Shown piece by piece: positions 7,245-15,183 of a stretch of 16,159 nucleotides of DNA. Origin of the DNA: Acidimicrobiia bacterium (GTDB lineage: Bacteria; Actinomycetota; Acidimicrobiia; IMCC26256; BP-133). Below the pieces are notes generated by a model, which worked only from the letters and a program-made list of their open reading frames with translations, made no database searches and had not been told where the DNA came from. The stretch covers positions 1 to 16,159 of the forward strand of contig JAICGL010000021.1 of the NCBI GenBank assembly GCA_025923175.1. Reading direction: 5' to 3'. Both the position numbers and the translations under genes were made by a program. Within the stretch, counting starts at the first letter, position 1. The number at the start of each line of letters is the position of its first letter.

Positions 7245-7282
7245 TGCGGCACTTAGCTCATAGGTTCGCGTTAGGTGCCGCA
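7245..7282. repeat. Second inverted repeat in the glgA-GH38 gap
   Basis: TGCGGCAC (7245-7252) is the exact reverse complement of GTGCCGCA (7275-7282). Pairing continues inward as T-G wobble, T-A and A-T, giving about 11 bp around a 16-nt loop. Its left arm with flank, TTGTGCGGCACTTA, matches 10 of 14 positions of the 7142-7155 arm, so the two elements may be related. It could be an operator or RNA hairpin for the downstream gene; no T run follows. Confidence 0.6.
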
Positions 7283-7356
7283 GAAGTACCGTTGGGCTCA
7301 AACGACGCTGGCGCCTTCGGTAGGCACTCTTCCTGGCGGGCTGAGAGTGTAGGGAC

Positions 7357-10183
7357 GTGCAGGAGAGGGCCCCCTGGCCGAAGGGGCGTGTTCGTGTGGG
7401 GATCGTCCCCCACACCCATTGGGACCGCGAGTGGCACGTGCCGTTTCAGGCCGGGCGGGTACGGCTCGTGCAGCTGGTCGACGCCGTCCTCGACGCGTTG
7501 GAGAGCGGCGCGCTGCGGCACTTCTGGCTGGACGGGCAAACCGCGGCGATCGACGACTACCTGGCGGTGCGGCCGGAGGCGGACGCGCGGGTCCGGGCGG
7601 TCATCGCCGATGGGCGGCTCGGGGTCGGGCCGTGGGTCGTGCCGATGGACGAGTTCGTCGTGTCGCCGGAGACGATCGTGCGGAACCTGGCGGCTGGTAT
7701 GCGGCGGCGGGCCGAGCTTGGCGCCACCGGACCGGCGGTGGGCTATGGGCCTGACATTTTCGGCCACGTCGCACAGCTGCCCCAGCTGCTCCGGCTGGCG
7801 GGCATCGACCAGGCCGTCGTGTGGCGGGGGGTGCCGCAGGCGGTCGGCGAGGCCACCACCTCCTTCCGATGGGAGGCGCCGGACGGCTCGGTCGTGCGGG
7901 CCGAGTACTTGTACGGCTCCTACGCCAACGGCCGCGGCCTCCCGAGCGATGGACCCGGCTTGGTGGAGAGGGCGCGGAGTTGGGACGAAGAGGTCGGTCA
8001 CCGTCGAGTGGCCGGTCTCCTGCTCATGAATGGCGGCGATCAGCGTCTTCCGGAGCCGCAGGTCACCACGGCTGTGGCGGAAGCGAATACCTCCGGGCAT
8101 GGTCCGGAGGTGGGCGCCGGCGACGCGCCGAGGGCGGGCGATGCACCAGCCATAGGTGGAGCGGAGTACCGGTTCGAGGTTGTCGATTTCGCACGGTGGC
8201 TTGCCGACGAACGAGCCGTCGTGCCGGATGCGGAGTTGCCGGTGTGGCGGGGAGAGTTGCGCTCGGCGGCGGGCGCGCCGCTGCTGGCGGGAGTCATCCC
8301 CAATCGTGTCGACGTGCGGGCGGCGGCGGCCGGTGCCGAACGGGCGGTGGAACGCCGAGCGGAACCGCTGCTAGCGCTCTTTCGCCCCGTCGAGGAATGG
8401 GTGGCGGCGGCGGGCCTGTGGGCGGTCGCCTGGGACCGGCTGATTGCCAACAGCGCCCACGACTCGGCCTGTGCCTGCTGCACCGATGCAGTCGCCGATC
8501 AGGTACTCGTCCGCTACGCCGAAGCCCGCCAGATTGGCGACGCGCTCGCCGACCAGGCACTGGCCGATCTCGCCGCCGAGACCGGCAGCGAGCCCGGCGA
8601 CCTACTGGTGGTGAACACGCGCCCGGAAAGCAGATCAGGAGTGGTCGAGGTATCGGTGCCGGCCGGGCAGGATCCGTCGGCGGCGTTCGTGGGCCCGGAC
8701 GCGATCACTCGCGCGGTCCAACTGCTCGACGTAACCCGGAGCGAACTGTTCGCCGCCCGGGTCGCCGGGGTCAAGGTCGGATGGGTGGCGGACCGGATCG
8801 CCGGTTCCACCTTTGACGGCCAGCCGATCCGGGCCTGGTCCGTTGAGAACGGGCCAGGGCGTGTTCTGTACTTCGAGGCAGCCGGGCCAGACGAAGCGGC
8901 GGTGGATCTGAAAGAGGCGCGCGACGTCCTCTTCACGTTCGGTCAGGACGGCCTTCCGGTCGACGTGCGGATGCAGAGCCCCCCGCTGCGCCGGATTCTC
9001 GTCGAAACCGGACCGGTGGCCGGCTACGGCTGGACAACACTCCGCGGACCCACAGCGGACGAGACCGGTAACGAACCTTCTGGGATCTCGGTGCGCATCA
9101 CGACGGATCAGCGGGGCGGGCCGGTCCTCGACAACGGGATCGTCCGGGTGGAGATCGACACCGACGACGGGACGTTCTCGATCAAGACCCGCAGCGGGCT
9201 CAGCGCCCAGGGACTCAACCGGTACGCCGACGGCGGCGACGGCGGCGACACCTATACCTGGTGCCCGCCGGTTGCTGACACCATCGTCGACCGGCCCGAG
9301 TCGGTGGCGGTCGATGTCGAGGAAGCGCCCGTTGCGGGGACGGGTCGTGATCACCACCACGTACCTGTGGCCGACCCGTGCTGAGGGCGACGAGGACGCC
9401 TGTACGAAGCGGTCGGCCGCCACAACGACAGTAGCGATCCGAACCGCGGTGTCATTGACCGCCGGGGATCCGGTCGTCGCTGTCGAGACGACGCTCGACA
9501 ACCGCTGCCGCGATCACCGCCTGCGTGTCCACTTCCCGCTCCCGGCGCCGGTCGACTGTTCTCACGCCGGCTGTGCGTTCGCCATAGTGCGCCGAGGCCT
9601 CGGGACCGAGGGTGGGGTCGCCGAGACCCCGCCGCCGACCTTTCCCGCCCGACGCTTCGTGGACTGCTCCGGAGACGGCATGGGTCTGGCAGTCATCGCC
9701 GACGGTGTCGTCGAGTACGAGGTCGTCGATGGCGGCTGTGAGCTGGCCGTGACGCTGCTGCGGGCGACGGGCTGGCTGTCACGGCGGCGGCTGCCGCTCC
9801 GCCCCGATCCGGCCGGACCGGCGGTGCCGGTCGAGGGGGCCCAGGTCCAGGGGACGCGCCGCTGGCGCTACGGCCTCGTGCTCCACTCCGGCGACTGGGA
9901 GGCCGCCCATCTGTCGCGCCTCGCCGACACCTTCCTCAGCCCCCTCGAGGTCGCCGTCGGATCGACCGCTCCTGCAGGCCGCACCCGTCCACCCGAGGGA
10001 CAGGTTCTGCGGGTGGACGGCGCCGAGGTCTCTGCCGTGGTGCGCGATGCAGGCGATCTCATCGTCCGCCTGTTCAATCCCGGTTCCGGGCCGGCCTCCG
10101 CCACGGTCGGCGATGAGACCATCGGCCTCCGCTCCGGAGAGATCGTCTCCGTCAGGGCTAGTCGGCCTCCTGAAGCGGGATAG
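7357..10183 (+). CDS. Glycoside hydrolase family 38 alpha-mannosidase-like protein, interrupted by one frameshift
   Basis: GH38 enzymes hydrolyse alpha-mannosides with a zinc ion and an aspartate nucleophile. The N-terminal catalytic domain has IVPHTHWDREWHVPF (16-30), FWLDGQTAAIDDY (57-69), WVVPMDEFVVS and YGPDIFGHVAQLPQ (130-143), where Asp133 fits the nucleophile. NSAHDSACACCTDAVADQV around residue 368 matches the zinc-site motif. Frame one ends at 9384, but homology moves to another frame within about 9325-9340: VDVEEAP continues as LRGRVVITTTYLWPTRAEG in the frame ending at 10183. That second part holds the C-terminal beta domains (VETTLDNRCRDHRLRVHFPLP). One surplus base, probably a C in 9328-9330, explains it; the restored product is about 940 residues. 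GTG at 7357 is the longest plausible start, but no good ribosome binding site supports it. The natural substrate is unknown; mannoside or mannosylglycerate-type compounds are possible. Confidence 0.85.
9325..9340 (+). other. Frameshift region in the GH38 gene (one surplus base)
   Basis: The sequence GAA GCG CCC GTT GCG GGG stays open in the first frame only to 9384 and then gives unlikely peptide. Dropping one C from CCC at 9328-9330 reads GAA GCG CCG TTG CGG GGA CGG (E-A-P-L-R-G-R) and joins VDVEEAP to VVITTTYLWP, the pattern expected in this family. The exact base cannot be fixed without an alignment. Confidence 0.8.
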
Positions 10184-12311
10184 GTACCCGGGCCCGATAG
10201 GGAGCCAGCAGCGCTTCGCCGGACTGTTCCGCAGTCGAGAACGACCGGTCGAGCCCCGGCACGGTCAGCGTGACACCGGGCCGTTCGCAATCCCAGAGCA
10301 GCGCGGGGCGGTCGCCGTGCCAGCGCAGCGCGTAGGAGATGCGACCGTGGTGCGTCGGGGCGTCGTGGACCTCGAGCGGCTGGCCTGTCCATTCCGGCGG
10401 GAAAATCGAGGCGAGGGCCACGCCCCCGGCCGGCGTCTCCCGCACCAGCACCTGGCGGATGAAACCGAGGAAGGCAGCCGCCGACCCGCCGTGATGCCCG
10501 TCTCCCAGACAGCCACCTCCGAGGCGGGGGTGGATGGCTTCCGGCCATACGAACGTGGGCGTGGCAGCGTCGAGCAGCCACCGCACCCGGCGCCATGCCT
10601 TCGGGTCGCCGCTCTCGAGTTCGCAGCGGGCGATCCGAAGCGTCAGCGTCGGGATGAGGCCCGTGCGGGCGAGGCCGTCGAAAAAAGCGTCCTTCAAGCA
10701 GAAGCGCTCGCGCAGCACGTCGAGCGTGCCCATCACCCAGGGGTCGTCGGGCGGGAGGAGGCCGAGCGGGGCGCACGCCACGAGCGCGCCGATCATGCCG
10801 GCGTCGAAGGTCTGGTCGGGGGCGGCCGGCATGGCGACGCGGCCGAGACGGGCGGCGACATGGTCGAGGGAAGCGGTGATGACCTCACGCAACTGACCGG
10901 CAGCCGTCTCCGCCTCCTGGGCCGACGGGCCGTCGCCGGCGAGGCGCAGCAGCCAGGCACCGTCGACGAGGGCCCGCACGAACCAGAACCCGTCCTCGTA
11001 CGGGAGGTTGGCGACCACGTGATGCCCCAGGAGGACCCGCACTCCCTCCCGCACGGCTGGGATGAGTTCGCCGAGCAGGGCGGAGTCGCCGGTCAGCCGG
11101 TAGTGCTCGGCGATGGCCCAGAGGGCGCCGGCGTGGGCCTCCCAATTGCGCAGGCGGCCGGAGTCGGAGCCCGGCGCCCTCCACGGCCGGGCCCGCAGCA
11201 CCTGTCCCGCCTCGGAGGAGAAGCCGAAGCGGTCGAGCGTCACCACCATCGAGGCGGCCTGGAGGACCGAAGGATCCCCGCCGCTCCACGGCGCAGGCGT
11301 GACGTGGTCGCCGGCGTGGAACTGCAGGAGGTCGGCCCGGTTGGCGTCGATCGCCGCCTGAAGACGGGGGTCGGGCAGCTCCACCCGCAACCCGCGCCGG
11401 AGATGGGCCTGCCAGCCGCGGGCCACGTCGTCCGCCGCCGGCCAGCGGGTCGTGTCGAGTGCCGGAGGAAGCTCGCCACGGGTGTGCCTGCGAGGGACGG
11501 CCGCCGACGACCGGGGCCGCTCGGGCGCGAGCGGCATCGCCACCCGGATCGTGGTGCGGTGCGGGAGCGGGTAGACGACCGCTGCCTGGGCGAGGCCCTC
11601 GGGGTCCTCCACGTCGAGGGGTGGTGGCGTGGCCTGACCGCCGGTGACCCGGTGCACGCAATCGCCCGCCACCAGGATCGACCCGGCCACGCCGACCGGC
11701 GGTCGCGGCAGGTGCAGGGCAGGACGCCCGTCGACGAGGACGGTGTGTTCGTCGACCTCGATCATCCCGAGCGCCACGAGCCCGTCAGGGTTGTAGGGCC
11801 GGACGGCGAAGGCGACCGCCACCGGGACGGCCGACTGGTTCTCCACCTCCACGATGACGAGCTCGCCCGTGCCGTCTGCGGGAGATGCCGGGATCGCGTA
11901 CGTGCGGTGGACCACGTCGCCACCGGGAATGCGCATCGCGGTCTCCACCACCGGAGCGGGACCCGCCCGTGACTGGCGGACGGCGGGTTCCCGGCTCGGG
12001 AGGTGCCAGCGGTCCTCGGCGCCGACCCACCAGTCGAGTGACCAGCCGCCGACCCAGGGAGTGACGAGGCCGCGAGGATCGACGATCGCCGTCCACGGCG
12101 AGGCCAGGTTCCCGACCCCGGTCCAGTTCCGGTGGGTGATGTTGACGGGAAAGGGCCCCGGCGCCCGCGGGACGTAGGACGGCGACTCCGGGTCAAGTTG
12201 ACGCTCCACCCAGTACGGCCACAGCCAGTCGGGCGTGCGGCTGAGGACATCGCCGTCGACGCTGGGCCTCGTGAAGGTTCGTCGCCCGACCATGCTCCGC
12301 CAGTTCGCCAC
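10158..12311 (-). CDS. Probable (alpha/alpha)-barrel glycosidase, uncharacterised, 717 residues
   Basis: I do not recognise a characterised homologue. The N-terminal part (about 1-300) looks beta-rich, with DWLWPYWVERQLDP, NITHRNWTGVGNLASP and GGWSLDWWVG. The C-terminal part has features of six-hairpin toroid glycosidases: LRNWEAHAGALWAIAEHYRLTGD (near 387-407), EDGFWFVRALVDGAWLLRLAGD, and FVWPEAIHPRLGGGCLGDGHHGGSAAAFL (near 588-616), whose acidic and aromatic residues could form the active site. Such proteins include amylo-alpha-1,6-glucosidase-like and mannosylglycerate-hydrolase-like enzymes. It faces a GH38 gene, so a role in mannose- or glucose-containing glycans is plausible. GTG at 12311 is the upstream start; ATG at 12293 (MVGRRTFTRPS) is equally possible. 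It lies 18 nt after the Ig-like protein gene and may be read from the same transcript. Its 3' end overlaps the GH38 3' end by 26 nt. Confidence 0.8.
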   Translation of the reverse strand: MANWRSMVGRRTFTRPSVDGDVLSRTPDWLWPYWVERQLDPESPSYVPRAPGPFPVNITHRNWTGVGNLASPWTAIVDPRGLVTPWVGGWSLDWWVGAEDRWHLPSREPAVRQSRAGPAPVVETAMRIPGGDVVHRTYAIPASPADGTGELVIVEVENQSAVPVAVAFAVRPYNPDGLVALGMIEVDEHTVLVDGRPALHLPRPPVGVAGSILVAGDCVHRVTGGQATPPPLDVEDPEGLAQAAVVYPLPHRTTIRVAMPLAPERPRSSAAVPRRHTRGELPPALDTTRWPAADDVARGWQAHLRRGLRVELPDPRLQAAIDANRADLLQFHAGDHVTPAPWSGGDPSVLQAASMVVTLDRFGFSSEAGQVLRARPWRAPGSDSGRLRNWEAHAGALWAIAEHYRLTGDSALLGELIPAVREGVRVLLGHHVVANLPYEDGFWFVRALVDGAWLLRLAGDGPSAQEAETAAGQLREVITASLDHVAARLGRVAMPAAPDQTFDAGMIGALVACAPLGLLPPDDPWVMGTLDVLRERFCLKDAFFDGLARTGLIPTLTLRIARCELESGDPKAWRRVRWLLDAATPTFVWPEAIHPRLGGGCLGDGHHGGSAAAFLGFIRQVLVRETPAGGVALASIFPPEWTGQPLEVHDAPTHHGRISYALRWHGDRPALLWDCERPGVTLTVPGLDRSFSTAEQSGEALLAPYRARVPIPLQEAD

Positions 12312-12329
12312 GGCGGGAGAATAGAGGCG

Positions 12330-13307
12330 CTAAAACTCGAAGTCGTTGTCGGTCTCGGTGAAGGTGTTCCCGGAGGCGGCGTTGCCGGCGGCGTCGTAGG
12401 GCGTGGTGGTGGAGTCCCAGGCCATGTCGTTGTTGCTGCCCACGTCGTTGAACGACCCGTTCCCACCGCTGCGGGTCCCGAGCGTGATGGTGATGGTGTT
12501 CGTGGAGGCCACCATGGGCGAGTTGACAAAGGAGGCCGGGGTCTTGTCGCAGACGATCCCGATGACGGTGCAGCCGTAGTACCCGGCACTGGCCAGATTC
12601 ACGGTGCCGAAGGGCAGGCCCGGGACCGTGAAGCTGTCGCTGCCGCACAGGACCAGGAGGCAGCCGCCGTCCTGGAACTCCACCGTCACGTTGGTCGACG
12701 CACCGGTCCAGCCCGCCAGGATCGACTGCGGGTCGATCTGCTCGCTGAAGGTGAAGGTGATGGTGTCGCCGGCCTCAGCCAGGCCGTGGTTACCGCCCCC
12801 TGCATTGCCGGTGGAGAGGCCGGTCGCCGTGGGCGCCGTGTTGTCGAGGGCGACGCTGTATCCCGTCTGGAGGTTGCTGTAGGCGAGAGCGTCGGTCGAG
12901 GTGATCGTGTAGGCCTTCGTGCCCGACAACGGACTGCCGGCCGTCAGCGCCGCGCTCCGGTAGCCGTAGCTGACTCCGTTGACCGAGTAGGAGCCGGCCG
13001 TGAGGGTCAGGCTCGTCTGACCGGACGTGACCGCGCTGACATCCGACCTCACCGTCGCGATACCGCTCGGGGGGTTCCCGCCGTCGGTCACATTGGCGTA
13101 GACGTGGTAGGTGCCGCCCTGCTTGATGGAACCGGCCAGGTAGCCGGTCGATTTGGCGATGACCGTGCTGCCGACGGAGGGAGCGGTCCAGTCGGCGGCA
13201 GTGGCGACGGTGTTGGCCGCGCTGGTTGTGCTGGTGAAGGCCGCCAGGGCGGCCGGTGCAACGGCGATCAGCGCCACTGCCACGAGAAGGCGGACGACGT
13301 GGCGCAC
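12330..13307 (-). CDS. Exported Ig-like protein with a SipW-type signal peptide
   Basis: The 325-residue product begins with a hydrophobic signal (about 5-22) followed by AAFTSTTSAANTVATAADW, the F-T/S-x-T...NT pattern of SipW-cognate signal peptides. Two domains can be seen. Residues 40-158 are Ser/Thr/Gly-rich and beta-like, beginning TAPSVGSTV. Residues 158-320 begin TAPTATGLSTGN and contain EAGDTITFTFSEQIDP (178-193), a pattern of SbsA-type bacterial Ig-like domains in surface proteins. Four cysteines lie in 216-253 and could form disulphides. It ends in the acidic-aromatic tail TDNDFEF. There is no cell-wall anchor motif and no C-terminal membrane segment. GTG at 13307 is two bases after the stop of the preceding gene, so translation is likely coupled. 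Function unknown; a matrix or adhesion component is inferred. Confidence 0.85.
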   Translation of the reverse strand: MRHVVRLLVAVALIAVAPAALAAFTSTTSAANTVATAADWTAPSVGSTVIAKSTGYLAGSIKQGGTYHVYANVTDGGNPPSGIATVRSDVSAVTSGQTSLTLTAGSYSVNGVSYGYRSAALTAGSPLSGTKAYTITSTDALAYSNLQTGYSVALDNTAPTATGLSTGNAGGGNHGLAEAGDTITFTFSEQIDPQSILAGWTGASTNVTVEFQDGGCLLVLCGSDSFTVPGLPFGTVNLASAGYYGCTVIGIVCDKTPASFVNSPMVASTNTITITLGTRSGGNGSFNDVGSNNDMAWDSTTTPYDAAGNAASGNTFTETDNDFEF

Positions 13308-13309
13308 CG

Positions 13310-13933
13310 CTAGTGGGCGGTCCCCGCCCGCTGTGTACCGAGGAAGCTGTAGGTCATCGACGAGCTGAGACCCTGGAACGAACTTCCAGCAGTCGAGGGG
13401 AAGGTCAACGTCAGGCGCAGGTGGTCGGTGCCGCCGGCGGTGAGGGCGCCGAGCCCGCTCATCGGCAGGCCGGACTGGATGACCGGCCGGCTGGTGACGA
13501 TCGTCGTGGTGGAGCCGCCGCAGCTGTAGGTGAAGGCGGGAGACGAACCCGACTCGGTCCAGGCCACCGAGCAGCGGTCGATGACCATCTGGAGGCCGTG
13601 GGTGGTGTCGGAGTCGAGGAGCGACGACGGCGAGGGCGTGGTGGTCAGCGCCACCGATGCCAGGTCCTGGCTACCGGTGTTGGTGATGTCGAACGAGCGC
13701 TGCACCGTGTCGCCGGGCACGAGGCCCGAGGCGTTCACCGTGAGCCGGTTGGTGGAGGCGCCGGTGTTGCCGAGCGCGATCAGTACGGTCCCCGCCGCCA
13801 GGGTGTTGCCGGCGCTGGTGGCGGCCGTCCAGGTTGCCATGACGCCCGATCCGGCGAGAGCCGCCCCCAGGGCGAGCGACGCCAGCGCCAGCAACGCCTG
13901 GCTACGCCGTCCCCGGAGTAGGCGCCGCCTCAC
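13310..13933 (-). CDS. TasA/camelysin-like exported protein with SipW-cognate signal peptide (second copy)
   Basis: The 207-residue protein has a basic N-terminus (MRRRLLRGRR), a hydrophobic core (about 11-33) and then ATWTAATSAGNTLAAGTV (33-50), matching the SipW-cognate signal pattern (A-x-F/W-T/S...GNT-x-x-AGT). The mature part reads as a small beta sandwich: LVPGDTVQRSFDITNTGSQDLASVALTTT (71-99) is the phrase seen in TasA-like proteins, where a G-D-T/S turn leads to N-x-G-S. The C-terminus FPSTAGSSFQGLSSSMTYSFLG parallels the end of the first-gene protein (LPSTADNTYQGRSASMALNW), so the two are related. GTG at 13933 overlaps the signal peptidase stop as GTGA. It is probably a structural substrate of the neighbouring peptidase. 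TasA forms biofilm fibres in Bacillus and camelysin is a surface protein there; the role here is inferred. Confidence 0.85.
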   Translation of the reverse strand: MRRRLLRGRRSQALLALASLALGAALAGSGVMATWTAATSAGNTLAAGTVLIALGNTGASTNRLTVNASGLVPGDTVQRSFDITNTGSQDLASVALTTTPSPSSLLDSDTTHGLQMVIDRCSVAWTESGSSPAFTYSCGGSTTTIVTSRPVIQSGLPMSGLGALTAGGTDHLRLTLTFPSTAGSSFQGLSSSMTYSFLGTQRAGTAH

Positions 13934-14484
13934 GAATCCTCGCTCCGCCAGATGACGATCAGGGCGTAGACGGCGGCAACGATCGCCAGGCTGCCCAGCC
14001 AGCCTCGCCGACTCGTGCCGGCGTCAAGCCAACCGAGGACGAAACCCGCCCGGGCGATCGACTGGACGGCCCGCCACCCGTCGCCGGTGGCGGGAACCTC
14101 CCAGCTGTCGGGGCTGGCGTTGGCGTCGCCCCTTGTGATGAAGACGGGCCCTGAGGCCCTCTGCTCGACCGCGTCGATGCGGTGGACGACCATCATCCCC
14201 GGCCGGTCGGGCCGCTGGAAGACGATCACGTCGCCCGGGTTCAAGTCATCGGCGGATGCCCGGGTGGCGACAACGAGCGCCCCGACGGGAATGGCGGGCG
14301 ACATGCTGCCCGTGCGCACGTAGAACGTCTGGAACGGGTACAGGCGAGGCCCGATCACGAGGGTCAGGAGGCCGAGCGACACAACGCCGATCGCGGCTCT
14401 GACGACGAGACGCGCCGCCGCCGGCACCAGTCGGATGACCGGTACCGGCGCGGCGGCGGCAGGGGTGAGTACGGCCGTACTCAT
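13930..14484 (-). CDS. sipW: SipW-type signal peptidase I
   Basis: This is a 184-residue membrane peptidase that cleaves signal peptides at the outer face of the membrane. A transmembrane segment lies at about 29-46. The catalytic serine motif is RTGSMSPAIPVGALVV (57-72) with Ser60. Box D is MMVVHRIDAV (97-106), with His101 in the place of the lysine of ordinary bacterial SPase I, as in SipW and the ER/archaeal type. GPVFITRGDANASPDSWEVP (112-131) carries the conserved GDAN box. A second membrane segment is at about 163-179. ATG at 14484 is nine bases after the stop of the first TasA-like gene, with no clear ribosome binding site, so coupling is likely. Its gene lies between two genes whose products carry SipW-cognate signals, as with Bacillus sipW and tasA, so it should process them. 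Confidence 0.92.
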   Translation of the reverse strand: MSTAVLTPAAAAPVPVIRLVPAAARLVVRAAIGVVSLGLLTLVIGPRLYPFQTFYVRTGSMSPAIPVGALVVATRASADDLNPGDVIVFQRPDRPGMMVVHRIDAVEQRASGPVFITRGDANASPDSWEVPATGDGWRAVQSIARAGFVLGWLDAGTSRRGWLGSLAIVAAVYALIVIWRSEDS

Positions 14485-14493
14485 GACATCGGC

Positions 14494-15183
14494 TTACTGG
14501 GTGATGTGCCAGTTGAGCGCCATGGACGCCGACCGGCCCTGGTAGGTGTTGTCGGCAGTGGACGGCAACTTCACGCCGATCCGCACCCACGTGGTGTCGG
14601 CGCCGCCGCTGGCGGCCAGGGAGCCTGCTGACAGGCCGCCGGCCAGGTTGATGTGGTCGGCGACGAAGGATGACAGCGTCTTCGCGGTATCGGAGAAGTC
14701 GCAGGTCGCACCCGTTGCACCTCCGTAGAGACAGGCCGACGGGGTGGTGAAGGCGTCGGAGTACTGCTGGATGTAGATCTGGACGATCCCGCACGGCGAT
14801 CCGGTGCCGTGGTAGTTCTCGCCAGCAGCGTTGGCGTCGGTGCACGAGGCCGAGAAGACCTTGAGCGCCGAGGCGGCCAGGCTGCCCATGTTCTCGAGCG
14901 TGATGTCGGTGGTGCCCGAGTCACCCGGCGCCTTGACCGCCAGGTTGAAGGCGGTGCTGCAGGAACCGTTGGAGTTCGAGTCGGTTGTGCCGCCGCCGGT
15001 TGACAAGCAAACCGCACCGGAGTTGACCTTGTTGCTCAACACCAGCGTGCCGTTGGCGAAGGTGTTCGACGGGTTTGTCGTCTGCGCAGTGAACGTGGCG
15101 AAGGTGCCGGCACCGGCGAGGGCGCCGAGACCGGCGACCACTCCGACGCTCAGCAGCATCTTCCTGGGGAGGCTGAGTCTCAT
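14494..15183 (-). CDS. TasA/camelysin-like exported protein with SipW-cognate signal peptide (first copy)
   Basis: The 229-residue protein is the first gene of the operon. Its signal MRLSLPRKMLLSVGVVAGLG runs into AGAGTFATFTAQTTNPSNTFANGTLVLS (24-50), a clear SipW-cognate signal. The mature domain has KAPGDSGTTDITLENMGSLAASAL (84-107) and ends in VKLPSTADNTYQGRSASMALNWHITQ, the usual closing strand of this family. Six cysteines (59, 75, 114, 131, 151, 161) suggest three disulphides, which is unlike Bacillus TasA. ATG at 15183 has the ribosome binding site AAGGAGGG four bases upstream, the best in the window; a longer frame from 15234 would ignore it. The site and start codon lie in a foldable leader. 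As first gene with the strongest ribosome binding site it is probably the most abundant product, as expected of a fibre or coat subunit (inference). Confidence 0.88.
   Translation of the reverse strand: MRLSLPRKMLLSVGVVAGLGALAGAGTFATFTAQTTNPSNTFANGTLVLSNKVNSGAVCLSTGGGTTDSNSNGSCSTAFNLAVKAPGDSGTTDITLENMGSLAASALKVFSASCTDANAAGENYHGTGSPCGIVQIYIQQYSDAFTTPSACLYGGATGATCDFSDTAKTLSSFVADHINLAGGLSAGSLAASGGADTTWVRIGVKLPSTADNTYQGRSASMALNWHITQ

Larger units (their letters stand above)
7099..7356. other. Intergenic region between glgA and the GH38 gene
   Basis: This 258-bp stretch is the longest without a gene. It holds the 45-nt palindrome and a second inverted repeat, which are listed separately. I see no tRNA, no credible small open frame, no clear -35/-10 pair and no strong ribosome binding site before the next start. 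Its base composition is slightly less GC-biased than the flanking genes. Confidence 0.6.

Noticed and set aside
7245..7282. Possible integron attC or Xer-type recombination site, because of a GTTAGGT-like core and a nearby large palindrome
   Set aside because: No matching RYYYAAC core lies at a suitable distance upstream, there is no cassette or integrase beside it, and the 7142-7186 centre does not fit a dif half-site pattern.
7099..7356. A tRNA or small RNA gene in the glgA-GH38 gap (GGTTCGCG resembles a T-loop)
   Set aside because: No cloverleaf can be formed around it and the flanking bases do not pair as a T stem.
10047..11972. 641-codon plus-strand open frame opposite the glycosidase-like gene
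   Set aside because: Its composition (rich in R, G, A, E, H and V without hydrophobic periodicity) is that of an antisense frame; the minus-strand product has coherent glycosidase motifs.
12132..13313. 393-codon plus-strand open frame opposite the Ig-like protein
   Set aside because: The opposite strand has a signal peptide, Ig-like motifs and tight operon spacing; the plus-strand frame has none of these.
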